DNA from: Marinomonas rhodophyticola
Lineage (GTDB): Bacteria; Pseudomonadota; Gammaproteobacteria; Pseudomonadales; Marinomonadaceae
Length of the DNA stretch: 64,000 nt
Direction: 5' to 3'
Assembly: GCF_026113935.1 (NCBI RefSeq)
Contig: NZ_JAPEUL010000009.1
Span: 888,501 to 952,500 of the forward strand
Positions 32,414 to 42,033 of this stretch are shown piece by piece (the stretch's first letter is position 1; each line of letters starts with the position of its first letter). The translations under genes were made by a program, and so were the position numbers. The notes beneath the pieces are model-generated. The model saw only the letters and a program-made list of their open reading frames with translations. It was not told the DNA's origin and ran no database searches.

Positions 32414-33351
32414 ATGTGGGTATTTAACTGTACGAAAGCCGCGATGGAGTGTTTTACTACCACGGTAAAAGGCGAAAAGCGCACCTGTGTCGCAACGCCA
32501 CCGCACAAGACCATTGCTGAATCCATCGAACAGGCCAGAGATGGTGTGGTGTTTCCTGATCGGTTAGGGCTAACCAAGGCATACGACACAGAGTGGCATT
32601 GGTTAGTACACTGTATATCGGTGAAACGGCAAAAATACTTGCTGGTGATGGACTACAACACACGTTATTGCATGACTATGTTAGCGCCCAAAAAGGGGAC
32701 GTAGCCAGTTTTTTAAACGATTTTGAAGGGCATTTGTACCTGAATATTATGGGCATTACCGCCCCCCATAATATGAACGTAGAAGAGATTGCTGAATCCT
32801 TAGAAGCGTGCCATCAAAGAGGTAACAATGCGCTATTTTATCAACGCAACGATCGCAGCGCGCAAGCTCATATGAATGATGTGTCCTGGTATTTGCAGCG
32901 TCATTGTTACGAAGACTTCATGCTCGAAGAGGAAGAGGACTTACTTGACTTCAACCTTTATACCGGTGAAATACCCCGTCATGCGAAAGGCCAAAAAGGT
33001 CACTTCTATCCTGTTCAAGCTTTTTTACTGCAATGGCTCAATGCCTATTCTTCTGATCCAGAAAAAACCATCACACCGAACTTGTTGGAAGTGAAAAATT
33101 ACGTTCAACACTTCTCATTAGGCAATATGGTAGAAGACTTGGATGACAACGCCGCCGACGCCGCCCTTGCTGAATTACTCAAGTCCTTGCCAGTTGGTGT
33201 TGCTCATCTGGGGGAAGGCGAACGGAATCAAAAGAATGCCAAGCCTACAAACACCAACTCTAAAAACGCCAAATCCAGCTCTGAGAAGATCAAAGACGTT
33301 AAACACAAAGACAATGTCATCGACTTCTCTGTGTATCAGAAGAAGCATTAA
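32414..33351 (+). CDS. Unknown protein, possibly DUF6933-like N-terminal domain (one frameshift)
   Basis: The first frame gives MWVFNCTKAAMECFTTT to MLAPKKGT, the second continues from GDVASFLNDFEGHLYLNIMG. Adding one base to the G4 run at 32694-32697 joins them into about 312 residues. The segment EWHWLVHCISVKRQKYLLVM resembles the WH-x-x-L...R-x-K-x-L-L-F pattern I associate with DUF6933, a weak match. An acidic stretch (LEEEEDLLDF) and a low-complexity Asn/Lys/Ser tail near residues 270-295 follow. GGAGG lies eight bases before the ATG. A damaged XRE regulator follows 37 bases downstream. Confidence 0.6.
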
Positions 33352-33387
33352 ATCGGCTAATGTGTTTGTTATATAGCAACTTTTTAT

Positions 33388-33683
33388 ATGTCAGTAGCGG
33401 TTTTGGATGGCAGAATGGCCGATCGAGAAGAAATCGGCGAGAAAATTTGTGCCGCACGCAAAGCGATGAAGAAAACGCAAAAGCAGATCGCAGGGCAGGC
33501 AGGTATTCATAAATCGACCTTGTCATTGATCGAAAATGGCCACTTCACCAGGTCGTTAGATATTCAGTAACGTTACCCAGATGCGGTCGGTTTAACTCTA
33601 GGTTTAACACTATATGTGGCGCCTAAAAACATCGATTACCCCAATGGGATGAGATAGAAACCCTATTTGCGGAGGATGATTGA
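33388..33683 (+). pseudogene. XRE-family helix-turn-helix regulator, interrupted
   Basis: The frame has REEIGEKICAARKAMKKTQK then QIAGQAGIHKSTLSLIENGH, a clear XRE DNA-binding domain. It hits an in-frame TAA at 33568-33570 where CAA (Gln) would continue as RYPDAVGLTLGLTLYVAPKN. A missing base in the C4 run at 33638-33641 then switches to PQWDEIETLFAEDD, ending at 33683. Repaired it would be about 98 residues. Two defects so close together suggest a decaying gene, although the second resembles the homopolymer errors seen elsewhere. The gene ends at a TGATG that overlaps a further start. Confidence 0.6.
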
Positions 33684-33760
33684 TGTCTGCTGAAACGTCT
33701 TTTTATTCTGCTTTTTATGTTGTTAGCTTCGAACCACAAGAGTCTCTCACAATCAACTGA
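33683..33760 (+). pseudogene. Short ORF overlapping the XRE stop, possible remnant of a partner gene
   Basis: An ATG overlaps the XRE stop (TGATG) behind GGAGG and encodes MSAETSFYSAFYVV then 11 residues before a stop. The overlap is typical of antitoxin-toxin or HipB-HipA pairs, but this ORF ends after 25 codons and its second half is antisense to the end of lacI. It may be the stump of a lost partner, cut where the lacI/GH4 module begins. Weak evidence. Confidence 0.25.
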
Positions 33761-34749
33761 GATTCAATTCTATGATGCTTTGCCGATGTGCTACCGTTTA
33801 ACTGCTCTATCAACATGGCCACCGATTTCTGACCATGTTCTTCTGGGAAGGTTTTTATGGTGGTGAGAGCAACCGGGGCGAAGTTGGCCAATGGAATGTC
33901 ATCATAGCCAACAATGGCGATGTCTTCTGGGACTCTTAAGCCATTATCGAATAAAGCCTTCATGACACCAAATGCAACGGTGTCATTACCAACAAAAATC
34001 GCGCTGAAGGGGATGTTTTTTTGCAGTAAACGCAAGCAGGCTTGGTATCCACTGTCGGCACTTAAGTTGGCAAATTCTTTGACAGCGTATTGTTCCAGAC
34101 CGGCTTCTTCTAGAGCACTTAACCAACCTCTTTCTCGAGAATGCACACTGGCAAAAGCAGAGGATGCGAAGCCAATATGAGCAATTTTTTTATGACCGAG
34201 TTGGATAAGATGGTTAACGGCTAGTTTTGCATTGACAAAGTTATTACTGCCGGTTGTACTGAATTCGTATCCCGTTGCAATGCTACGTGATGGGCTGCCA
34301 AAGGCAACAAGAGGCATGAATAAACGATTGATCTCAGAGAGCTCTCTATAATCGCCTTCTCTAGGGTTCACGACAATCAAGCCATCCACTCGACCACTTT
34401 TTGCCAATCTTCGATAGTTTTGTGACGCTTCGCCATCGGTAGATTCGATTAATAATTTCATGTTTTGCGCGCGAGATTCTTCCGCTACAGAAGCGACAAC
34501 ACGAGCCAAGAAGGCATCCACATAAAGATGTTGAATATCGGGTAGCACGAGTCCTATGGTGGCTGACGAGCCAGAAGCAAGAGATTGGGCTGCCGCATTA
34601 GGTTCATAACCCAGTTCTGCTGCCGCATTGAGTACTTTGGTGCGAGTTGCTTCGCTGATGCCAGACTTTTTAACATTGTTCAATACAAAGGATACGGTGG
34701 TTCGAGAGACGCCGGCAAGTCTAGCCACCTCGATACTGGTTGGTTTCAT
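33715..34749 (-). CDS. LacI-family transcriptional regulator of the galactoside module
   Basis: A 344-residue repressor. The helix-turn-helix is SIEVARLAGVSRTTVSFVLN with the hinge helix TKVLNAAAELGYEPNAAAQSL; the periplasmic-binding-like effector domain follows (FVGNDTVAFGVMKAL, IAIVGYDDIPLANF). It is the last gene of the permease-SBP-GH4 operon, 74 bases after the GH4 gene. The two palindromes at 39405-39422 and 39471-39486, centred on CGCG, are its likely operators. Confidence 0.9.
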   Translation of the reverse strand: MKPTSIEVARLAGVSRTTVSFVLNNVKKSGISEATRTKVLNAAAELGYEPNAAAQSLASGSSATIGLVLPDIQHLYVDAFLARVVASVAEESRAQNMKLLIESTDGEASQNYRRLAKSGRVDGLIVVNPREGDYRELSEINRLFMPLVAFGSPSRSIATGYEFSTTGSNNFVNAKLAVNHLIQLGHKKIAHIGFASSAFASVHSRERGWLSALEEAGLEQYAVKEFANLSADSGYQACLRLLQKNIPFSAIFVGNDTVAFGVMKALFDNGLRVPEDIAIVGYDDIPLANFAPVALTTIKTFPEEHGQKSVAMLIEQLNGSTSAKHHRIESQLIVRDSCGSKLTT

Positions 34750-34823
34750 ATCGGTATCCTAAATAAGCGCCACTCGATGCTTATTATTTTTGAGTAAAGA
34801 GTAGCGCAAAAGTTACAGTTAGG

Positions 34824-36233
34824 TTAATGGTAAAAGTAGTCGGGTAGGTAGTCCCGATGTGCTTCCATTAATTCATCCACCATAGCACGTATTTGTTTTA
34901 TATCGAGCACGGAACTGGTGTGAGGATCTAACATGGCAGCATGATAAATATGATCTCTATTCTGCTCTAAAACGGCGTTTACCACCATTTCTTGTACACC
35001 CACATTGGTTCGCATTAGGGCGGCAAGTTGAACAGGTAAATGGCCAACACGCGTTGGAGTCACGCCATTATGATCGACTAAGCAAGCGAGTTCAACGGCA
35101 CAACCCTCAGGTAGGTTCTCAATGAGTTTATCATTGATAACGTTGCCGTAAATTACGCTTGGCTCTCCCGTCACCATGGAATTGATAATGGTACTACCGT
35201 ATTCAACGGAGCGTTTGATTTCTGATAGGCCAGAAAGCATGTGCGCTGCATTATCAATTTCTCGTGACATCACCTTGATATTTTTTGCTTTCAGCTGATC
35301 TTTCAGCATCGCTGTGGATTGTGATCCTGGGTGACGTAATTCTTCTTCGATAAAAGGCCACGCTACCTCATAGACTTGGCATCGGCCTGGGTATTCGTCG
35401 AGTGGAATATGGAAGTCAGTAAGCAAATCTTCACGTCCAGGTTTAATAAACCATGGCACATATTCGGCAAAGTGTTCACTGGATTCTGTGGGGAAATAGC
35501 CGAATTGTTGCATTACCTCATAGCGAACACGGTTCCAATCTGGCATTGTATTTTGCTTGGCCAGCTCTTTTAATTTGGGGTATAGATCTTCACCCTTGTG
35601 CTCTAATTTTGTATAGAACGCCATATGGTTAATGCCAGCACACTGAAACGCTATGTCATTCACTGGAATGCCAAGATCTTGAGACAGTTCATATGCTGTG
35701 TGCTGTACGCTGTGACATAAGCCAACGGTTTTGACTTTGTCGCTTGCTTTGTTTAAAGCCCAAGTAATCATTGCCATTGGGTTTACATAGTTGAGATGGA
35801 TGACCTTATCACTACTGACTTCTTCCATATCTTTTATCATCTCTAACATGACTGGGATCGTGCGCAGTCCTCGCATGATGCCTCCGATGCCTAGTGTATC
35901 GCCAATCGTCTGTTCAAGACCGTATTTTTTGGGGATATCAAAGTCGCGCACTGTCGCTGGTTTGTAGCCACCCACTTGAATGGTGCTAAGGACAAAATCG
36001 GCGTCTTTTAAGGCAATGCGACGATTTTTTTCGGTACTAACGTCGGGTTTAATATCAAGCATATCAGCCAATCTATGTGCTACGGCTAAAGAGAGATCCA
36101 AGCGATGCTCGTCAATGTCATGCAACACAATTTTGGCATGTTTAAGGGCTGGCAAAGACCAGATGTCGCCCAATAGGTTTCGAGTAAAAACGGTACTACC
36201 CGCTCCAATAAGTACAATTTTAGGAGAAAGCAT
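34824..36233 (-). CDS. melA: Glycoside hydrolase family 4, probable alpha-galactosidase (MelA-like)
   Basis: Cytoplasmic NAD+- and Mn2+-dependent glycosidase of 469 residues. The N-terminal Rossmann motif is KIVLIGAGSTVFTRNLLGDI. The GH4 metal-binding cysteine is in VGLCHSVQHTAYEL; CHSV is the alpha-galactosidase variant (alpha-glucosidases have CHG). AGINHMAFYTKLEHKGEDLY supplies the metal histidine. The neighbours are a CUT1 sugar ABC transporter and LacI regulator, consistent with uptake and hydrolysis of an alpha-galactoside. An alpha-galacturonidase role cannot be excluded given the pectin island in the same window. Confidence 0.87.
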   Translation of the reverse strand: MLSPKIVLIGAGSTVFTRNLLGDIWSLPALKHAKIVLHDIDEHRLDLSLAVAHRLADMLDIKPDVSTEKNRRIALKDADFVLSTIQVGGYKPATVRDFDIPKKYGLEQTIGDTLGIGGIMRGLRTIPVMLEMIKDMEEVSSDKVIHLNYVNPMAMITWALNKASDKVKTVGLCHSVQHTAYELSQDLGIPVNDIAFQCAGINHMAFYTKLEHKGEDLYPKLKELAKQNTMPDWNRVRYEVMQQFGYFPTESSEHFAEYVPWFIKPGREDLLTDFHIPLDEYPGRCQVYEVAWPFIEEELRHPGSQSTAMLKDQLKAKNIKVMSREIDNAAHMLSGLSEIKRSVEYGSTIINSMVTGEPSVIYGNVINDKLIENLPEGCAVELACLVDHNGVTPTRVGHLPVQLAALMRTNVGVQEMVVNAVLEQNRDHIYHAAMLDPHTSSVLDIKQIRAMVDELMEAHRDYLPDYFYH

Positions 36234-36294
36234 TATGTCTATCCTTTAGTCAGTGGCCATTCACGTAAAAAGAGTCTGGCCAGATTAATTGTTG

Positions 36295-37599
36295 TTATTT
36301 GCTGTAACGGAGAACTTTTTTGTTGGCATCTGAAAGGGCTTTTTGTGCACTTTCTTTGCCGAGTAAAATTGATTGAATGGCGCTTTCCATCGTGCTATCG
36401 ATACGTGCACCATTTTTCGCAATCGGAGGAAGATAGGTTTCAGATTGCGACATGGTCAGAAAGGCAGACGAGTCGATATTGCGTTGCATTTGGGCACCAA
36501 CAGCTTTTTCCGCCATGCCTTTAATGGCAGGGAAGACCACACCTTTTGACGCAACGACGCTTTGGCATTCAGCGGATCCCAAATATTTCACCCATTGCCA
36601 TGCTTCTTCTTTGTGCTGAGAGCCGCTCCAAATAGAATCGGCAAGGCCGTTAAACATGGTGGCGCGTTTACCTGATGGGCCTTTAGGCAGAGGAACCCAG
36701 TGATACTTACTTTTCACATTGTTATCGAAGTAAGTAATCATCCATGAACCTTGAGGAATAATGGCGGCTTTGCCTGCGACAAACATAGAGTCTGAACCAA
36801 GAGACTGAGTGTTTTTAAAATCGGCAGAAAGGCCTTTTTTAGACAGTCCAGCAAGATAATCCAAGGTGTCAACAAGGGATTTGTCATCGTAATAAAATTG
36901 GCTTCCCCAAGGTTTGTCTTGGAATTTAAAGCCATTTGAAACAGCAAAATAACTCCATTCTGTTTGTCCTAACATGCCGCCAGCACCAGGGTTTTGGTAG
37001 CCATAAACCGCCACATTATTGGGGTCAAATTTATCTGAGGTTGCATTGTTGCCATTTTTATCCAGTGTCAGTTTGCGAACAATTTGTTCGAAACTGCCAC
37101 CGTCTTGCGGGTTCCATGTCATCAAATTTAGCTCATCTAAGGTCACCCCCGCTTTTTCGGCCATGTCCATATTGACGATCATGGCAATGGTGTCCCAGTC
37201 TTTGGGTAAGCCAAATTGTTTGCCGTCTTTGCCCCACACCTCGTAAAGGCCGTCTGTGTAGATACTGGGGTCCAGTTTGTCACGCTCGATATAGCTAGAT
37301 AGGTCCACAAGTTGGTTGTTTTTCACAAACTCAGGGTACTTTGCCAAATGATCTGTGAACACATCGGGCGCAGTACCAGAAACAAAGCCAGTAGAGAGTG
37401 CCGTCCAATAATCATCCCAACCCGATTGGGTGATTTTGACACTGATGTTCGGATGCTTCGCGCTAAAATCCGTAGCGCACTGTTGGTAAGCTGGGAGCTG
37501 GTTAGAATCCCAAAGTACATATTTTATTTCCACCGCTTGGGCAGCACTTGCACTGACCGCTATGGCAAGAGAAGTGAATGCAAGACGTTGTATTTTCAT
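36295..37599 (-). CDS. Sugar ABC transporter, periplasmic substrate-binding protein
   Basis: A 434-residue CUT1-family binding protein. The signal peptide is about 22 residues, ending SAAQA. The mature start VEIKYVLWDSNQLPAYQQC and the segment KEAWQWVKYLGSAECQ are typical of family 1 extracellular binding proteins. It is followed by the GH4 gene after 61 bases and preceded by permease genes 21 bases away. The substrate is inferred to be a galactoside from the GH4 neighbour. Confidence 0.9.
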   Translation of the reverse strand: MKIQRLAFTSLAIAVSASAAQAVEIKYVLWDSNQLPAYQQCATDFSAKHPNISVKITQSGWDDYWTALSTGFVSGTAPDVFTDHLAKYPEFVKNNQLVDLSSYIERDKLDPSIYTDGLYEVWGKDGKQFGLPKDWDTIAMIVNMDMAEKAGVTLDELNLMTWNPQDGGSFEQIVRKLTLDKNGNNATSDKFDPNNVAVYGYQNPGAGGMLGQTEWSYFAVSNGFKFQDKPWGSQFYYDDKSLVDTLDYLAGLSKKGLSADFKNTQSLGSDSMFVAGKAAIIPQGSWMITYFDNNVKSKYHWVPLPKGPSGKRATMFNGLADSIWSGSQHKEEAWQWVKYLGSAECQSVVASKGVVFPAIKGMAEKAVGAQMQRNIDSSAFLTMSQSETYLPPIAKNGARIDSTMESAIQSILLGKESAQKALSDANKKVLRYSK

Positions 37600-37620
37600 G
37601 GTATATCTCCTTTGTTATTT

Positions 37621-38509
37621 TTATTTACCGCCAGTAAACTGGACAGATTCGACGATACGACGACCAAAAAAGAACAACATGATGATGGTCGGAATAGTGG
37701 CAATGACGGTGGCTGCCATTAAACCGCCCCAATCAGGTTGACCTTGAGGGGTTTGGGATTTGAATGACTGCAGGGCAACGGGTAAGGTCTTCATGCTGTC
37801 ATCGGTCGCAATGAGAAAAGGCCAGAGAAACTCATTCCACATATTAATGGTGGTTAAAGTGGCCACCGTCATTAATGAAATTCCAACTGAGTGGCAGGGC
37901 AATTTTGAAAAAAATCATGAACGAGTTTGCGCCATCAAGTTGCGCGGCTTCTTCGATATCTTTGGGTAAAGAAATAAAGAACTGTCGTAAAAAGAATACG
38001 GCGAAACCGTGCATTAAGAAGAAGGGTGCCACCATACCAAGCATGGAATTCAGTAACCCTAAATCTCTCATTAAGACGAAATTTGGGATCAAGGTAACCA
38101 CACTGGGGATCATCATAGAGGCAACAAAAGCACCAAAGAGTAGCCTGCTGCCATAAAAGGGAATTCGGGCAAAAGCGTAAGCGGCCAACGCGCAATTAAA
38201 GGTTTGCACAATGACAATAATACCCGTAAAAATGACCGAGTTAATCATTGACGTTGTGATGTTTATATTCGCACCAGAACCGCCAGCGGCGATGGATTCC
38301 TCAGTACTCAATAGGCCAAAAATCTTTTTATAATTAGACGTCGTTGGATTGTCAGGCAAGAGCTGTGTCGATGTTGTATACAGCTCTTCCGCTGGCACAA
38401 AGGATGTCTTTGCCACAAACAGTAATGGAAAGATGGTCACCACCAACATGGTGATTAAGATCAACCAAGCGACGCAACGTGCAGGGGTAATTTTTTTAAT
38501 TAAGATCAC
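37621..38509 (-). CDS. Sugar ABC transporter permease, MalG type (one frameshift)
   Basis: CUT1 inner membrane permease with about six helices. The EAA loop, EEAAQLDGANSFMIFFKIALP, interacts with the ATPase. Frames overlap at 37844-37902: IALPLS continues as VGISLMTVATLTTINMWNEF after a one-base correction near 37886-37895. The repaired protein is about 295 residues. Its start overlaps the end of the upstream permease by 14 bases. Confidence 0.88.
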
Positions 38510-39380
38510 TTTCGGAAGCCCTCATAATGTGCATTTGAAGAAGAGTGTAAGCCAGCATAATCATGCATAAGGTGACTGACATCGCAGAGGCATAGCCCAT
38601 TTTGTAAAAGCTAAAAGCGTTTTGAACTATGTAGTAGACAATGACTCTGGTTGAGTCGAGAGGGCCTCCTGCCGTGGTAACCGCAATGGTATCGAAGATC
38701 TGGAATGATCCTGTGACACTGGTGACTAAGACAAATACCATCACAGGCCTTAACAGCGGCAAGGTGATTTTGCGGAACATTTGAAATTCCGTGACCCCTT
38801 CCAAAGATGCCGATTCATAGAGGTATTTCGGAATCGTCTGTAGGCCAGCTAAAAAGAGCATGGCGCACAATCCCATATGACGCCAAATGTTAATGGCGGC
38901 GACCGATATAAGAGCTTGATCTGGATCACCAAGATAGGCTTGAGGTGCTAAACCAAAGAAAGAAATTAGACTGTTCACAATCCCTAGAATCGGATCTAAC
39001 ATCCACAGCCAGACTAATGCCACTAAAACATTGGAGAGTAAATACGGCAGTAAGATAGCGGCTTTGACAAAAAGAGATTTGGTCAAACGATCCATGGCGA
39101 CCGCTAAAAACAATCCCAGCATAATTTGCAAAGGAATATTGAGCAGCACGTAGTAAGCGGAGAGTTTTAAACCATTCCAAAACTGATCGTCCTCGAGCAT
39201 GTCGACATAGTTGTCGGTTCCAACATAATATGGCTCACTCAGTAAATTCCAGTCGGTTAGACTTATGCCTACAGCCCGACCAGCAGGCCATGCATAAAAA
39301 AGCAAAAAGCCAATCAAAGCAGGAAAAATAAACAGGTACCCAAAAAGCGAATTTTTCATTTTGCGCGACATAAATGGCAT
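38496..39380 (-). CDS. Sugar ABC transporter permease, MalF type
   Basis: A 294-residue CUT1 permease with six predicted helices, starting SLFGYLFIFPALIGFLLFYAW. The EAA-like loop reads YESASLEGVTEFQMFRKITLP. AGGAA precedes the ATG at 39380. It is the first gene of the LacI-controlled operon; one candidate operator ends 25 bases upstream and a second lies 65 bases further. Confidence 0.9.
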   Translation of the reverse strand: MPFMSRKMKNSLFGYLFIFPALIGFLLFYAWPAGRAVGISLTDWNLLSEPYYVGTDNYVDMLEDDQFWNGLKLSAYYVLLNIPLQIMLGLFLAVAMDRLTKSLFVKAAILLPYLLSNVLVALVWLWMLDPILGIVNSLISFFGLAPQAYLGDPDQALISVAAINIWRHMGLCAMLFLAGLQTIPKYLYESASLEGVTEFQMFRKITLPLLRPVMVFVLVTSVTGSFQIFDTIAVTTAGGPLDSTRVIVYYIVQNAFSFYKMGYASAMSVTLCMIMLAYTLLQMHIMRASESDLN

Positions 39381-39404
39381 GGTGATTCCTTCTTATTTTT
39401 ATTG

Positions 39405-39422
39405 AACTAACGCGCGTTAGTT
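39405..39422. promoter_or_regulatory. LacI-type operator, proximal copy
   Basis: Perfect 18-base palindrome AACTAACGCGCGTTAGTT with the central CG typical of LacI-family operators, 25 bases before the MalF-type permease start. Confidence 0.8.
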
Positions 39423-39470
39423 TTTTTGGTTAAAAAAATTTCGACCCATTAATTCTCTAATAAATACTAA

Positions 39471-39486
39471 ACTAACGCGCGTTAGT
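39471..39486. promoter_or_regulatory. LacI-type operator, distal copy
   Basis: Second copy of the palindrome core (ACTAACGCGCGTTAGT). The two centres are 65 bases apart, close to six helical turns, which would suit one repressor bridging both sites. It lies 22 bases past the end of the ATPase gene. Confidence 0.8.
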
Positions 39487-39507
39487 AAAGGGTTATTTTT
39501 TATACAG

Positions 39508-40611
39508 CTATCGATTTGGTAGAACGCGTTCAATCAATGCTTTGCCTGCATGGTCGAATAAGTAGCAGTCGCTCTGTTTGATTCCAACATTTAATACTTC
39601 ACCGGATATGATTAGATTTTCACCAGACACTTCAACTATTACATGGTGGTTTTCAAAGTGACTATAAAGGTAACTGATGCCACCTAGATGTTCTGCTACG
39701 TCAACACTGATATCAAAATGAAAGCCGCTTTCTTGCAGCTCTAGATTTATATGTTCTGGACGAAATCCCAGTGTCACTTTGTCTCCTACAGCGAGTTGAT
39801 CCGATTGGGATTTAAAGGGTATTTTTTGCCCATTAAAATCAATCACAACTTGGTTATCCGCTTCAATATTACTAATAACTGCGGGTAAAAAGTTCATTTT
39901 GGGAGAGCCGATAAAGCCTGCAACGAATGTATTGTTGGGATTGTGATATAGCGCCATAGGGGAACCGATTTGTTCAATGTAGCCAGCTCGTAGGACAACG
40001 ATTTTATCCGCCAAAGTCATGGCTTCCACCTGATCGTGAGTGACATAAATCATAGTAGATTTGAGTTTTTTATGGAGTTGGGCTATCTGTATGCGCATGT
40101 CAACACGTAGCTCAGCGTCTAAGTTGGAAAGCGGCTCATCGAATAAAAAGACATCAGGTTCACGTACAATAGCTCGACCAATTGCCACACGCTGTCGTTG
40201 ACCACCAGAGAGTTGTCTTGGTTTGCGATCAAGCAGCTCATCAAGTTGCAGAATGTGACTGGCTTTGGTGATTCGTGTGTGAATGTTTTCTTTTGATTCG
40301 CCTCGCATTTCCATGCCAAAACTCATATTCTCTCTGACGCTCATATGTGGATAGAGGGCATAAGATTGAAAAACCATGGCGACGCCTCGATTAGCTGGCG
40401 CGATGTTATTCATGTTTTTATCGCCGATTTCAATAACGCCTTCTGTTATCTCCTCAAGGCCAGCAATTAAGCGTAGTAAGGTAGATTTACCGCAGCCAGA
40501 AGGGCCGACAAAAACCACAAACTCTCCGTCACACAGTTCAAGATTGACACTGTGTATCGTCTCTAGCTTATCAAAACGCTTGGTCACGTTTTTTAGGGTT
40601 ATATTTGCCAT
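39508..40611 (-). CDS. Sugar ABC transporter ATP-binding protein (MsmK/UgpC/MalK family)
   Basis: A 367-residue ATPase. Walker A GPSGCGKSTLL near residue 37, Q-loop VFQSYALYPHMSV, signature LSGGQRQRVAIGRAI, Walker B DVFLFDEPLSNLDA, H-loop VTHDQVEAM. A C-terminal TOBE/OB regulatory domain (about residues 240-360) includes LGFRPEHINL. It has its own upstream palindrome (40638-40660) unlike the LacI operators, so it may be regulated separately and could serve more than one permease pair. Confidence 0.92.
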   Translation of the reverse strand: MANITLKNVTKRFDKLETIHSVNLELCDGEFVVFVGPSGCGKSTLLRLIAGLEEITEGVIEIGDKNMNNIAPANRGVAMVFQSYALYPHMSVRENMSFGMEMRGESKENIHTRITKASHILQLDELLDRKPRQLSGGQRQRVAIGRAIVREPDVFLFDEPLSNLDAELRVDMRIQIAQLHKKLKSTMIYVTHDQVEAMTLADKIVVLRAGYIEQIGSPMALYHNPNNTFVAGFIGSPKMNFLPAVISNIEADNQVVIDFNGQKIPFKSQSDQLAVGDKVTLGFRPEHINLELQESGFHFDISVDVAEHLGGISYLYSHFENHHVIVEVSGENLIISGEVLNVGIKQSDCYLFDHAGKALIERVLPNR

Positions 40612-40637
40612 ATTTTGCTATTTCCTATCTTGTTTTT

Positions 40638-40660
40638 ATAATGGAACATGGTTCCATTAT
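40638..40660. promoter_or_regulatory. Palindromic operator upstream of the ABC ATPase gene
   Basis: Perfect inverted repeat with ten-base arms ATAATGGAAC and GTTCCATTAT around the spacer ATG, 27 bases before the ATPase start. It differs from the LacI sites downstream, so it implies a second regulator, not identified in the window. Confidence 0.6.
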
Positions 40661-40791
40661 TTTATCCAATTGTGAGTAAGTCAAGTATGGTTTTGTATTC
40701 CGTCGACTATTAATATTGAATAGATAGGTTAAATATGGCTTTATTCGCGAAGAAGTCATTGATCTCAATAAGATAAATAAATAACACAGCA

Positions 40792-42027
40792 CTAAGGCAA
40801 AATAGGCTTAGCTGCTCTGCTATGTTTGGGCAATCCTAATGAAATGAGCGCCGTTAGGCCGATAAATCCTGTGGAAAACCAAAGACAGGTTGCCAGTCCG
40901 TAGTCTTGGTAAAGCCATCCTGAGAGCACGGTGCCAATGAGTCGGCCCATGGCGTTTGCCATGTAGTAGAAACCCACGTCGAGAGAAACGCCATCTTCCC
41001 CTGCATAACTGACAATCAAATAGCTATGCAAAGATGAGTTCACCGCAAAGATGGCACCAAAGGCGAGCAATCCGGCAATAACCGCGAATTCCACCTGCCA
41101 GTTATAATCCAAAGCAAGCGCGATAAAAATGGGCGTTATCCCCAGTGCCAGTGCCCAGCCAAAGGCGTGTCGTCCATCGGGTGTTTTGCCGTCTGCTTTG
41201 CCGGTGAGTCTTGGTGCAAGACTTTGCACAATGCCGTAAGCAATGACCCACAGGGCTAGAAATCCCCCTACATACCAATGATCCCAACCAAAGGTACTGG
41301 CCAGAAACACCGGCAGCGCTACCACAAACCACACATCTCGCGCACCAAACAAAAACAGCCGCGCAGCGGATAAATAGTTAACCGCTTTGCTTTTCGAGAA
41401 AATGTCAGTGAATTTAGGTTTGTTTTTCGCCTTGCCAAGGTCTTTTTTTAGGCTAATCAAACTGGCGATCCACACCAACGTCAGCATAGCTGCCATGAGC
41501 AAAATAGCGCCTTGGAATCCTAATAGACTAAGCAGTGCGCCACCCAAAAAGAAGCCAACGCCTTTTAAGGCATTTTTAGACCCAGTGAGAATGGCGACCC
41601 ATTTGTACAGCTGTCCCTGAGCGTCATTGGGCACCAGCAATTTGATCGAGCTTTTGGCGCTCATTTTATTCAAATCTTTTGCAATGCCCGATAACGCTTG
41701 TGCCCCCATAACCCAAGGCACGGTGAGTAAACTGGACGGAACCAGCAACATGGCGAGGGCGATGATTTGCATAAACAGCCCCACATTCATGGTGCGATTT
41801 AAGCCAAGCCGGGCGCCAAGCCAACCTCCGACAAGATTGGTAACAACCCCAAAGATTTCATAAAAGACAAACAACATAGCAATGTCAAATGGGCTGTAAC
41901 CTAGCCCATAGAAATACAACACCACCAACATGCGCAAGGCGCCATCGGTTAGGGTAAAAGCCCAGTAATTACCTGTAACGACCAGGTATTGACGAATGTC
42001 TGGAGAAAGCTGCGCAAGGCTTAACAT
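40792..42027 (-). CDS. arsJ: Organoarsenical efflux MFS transporter ArsJ
   Basis: Twelve-helix major facilitator of 411 residues. It matches ArsJ in its start (DIRQYLVVTGNYWAFTLTDG) and in DLNKMSAKSSIKLLVPNDAQ. ArsJ exports 1-arseno-3-phosphoglycerate, which falls apart to arsenate outside the cell. The GAPDH gene that makes this compound lies seven bases upstream, and arsR precedes it, the diagnostic arsR-gapdh-arsJ arrangement. Confidence 0.92.
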   Translation of the reverse strand: MLSLAQLSPDIRQYLVVTGNYWAFTLTDGALRMLVVLYFYGLGYSPFDIAMLFVFYEIFGVVTNLVGGWLGARLGLNRTMNVGLFMQIIALAMLLVPSSLLTVPWVMGAQALSGIAKDLNKMSAKSSIKLLVPNDAQGQLYKWVAILTGSKNALKGVGFFLGGALLSLLGFQGAILLMAAMLTLVWIASLISLKKDLGKAKNKPKFTDIFSKSKAVNYLSAARLFLFGARDVWFVVALPVFLASTFGWDHWYVGGFLALWVIAYGIVQSLAPRLTGKADGKTPDGRHAFGWALALGITPIFIALALDYNWQVEFAVIAGLLAFGAIFAVNSSLHSYLIVSYAGEDGVSLDVGFYYMANAMGRLIGTVLSGWLYQDYGLATCLWFSTGFIGLTALISLGLPKHSRAAKPILP

Positions 42028-42033
42028 GTTGGA

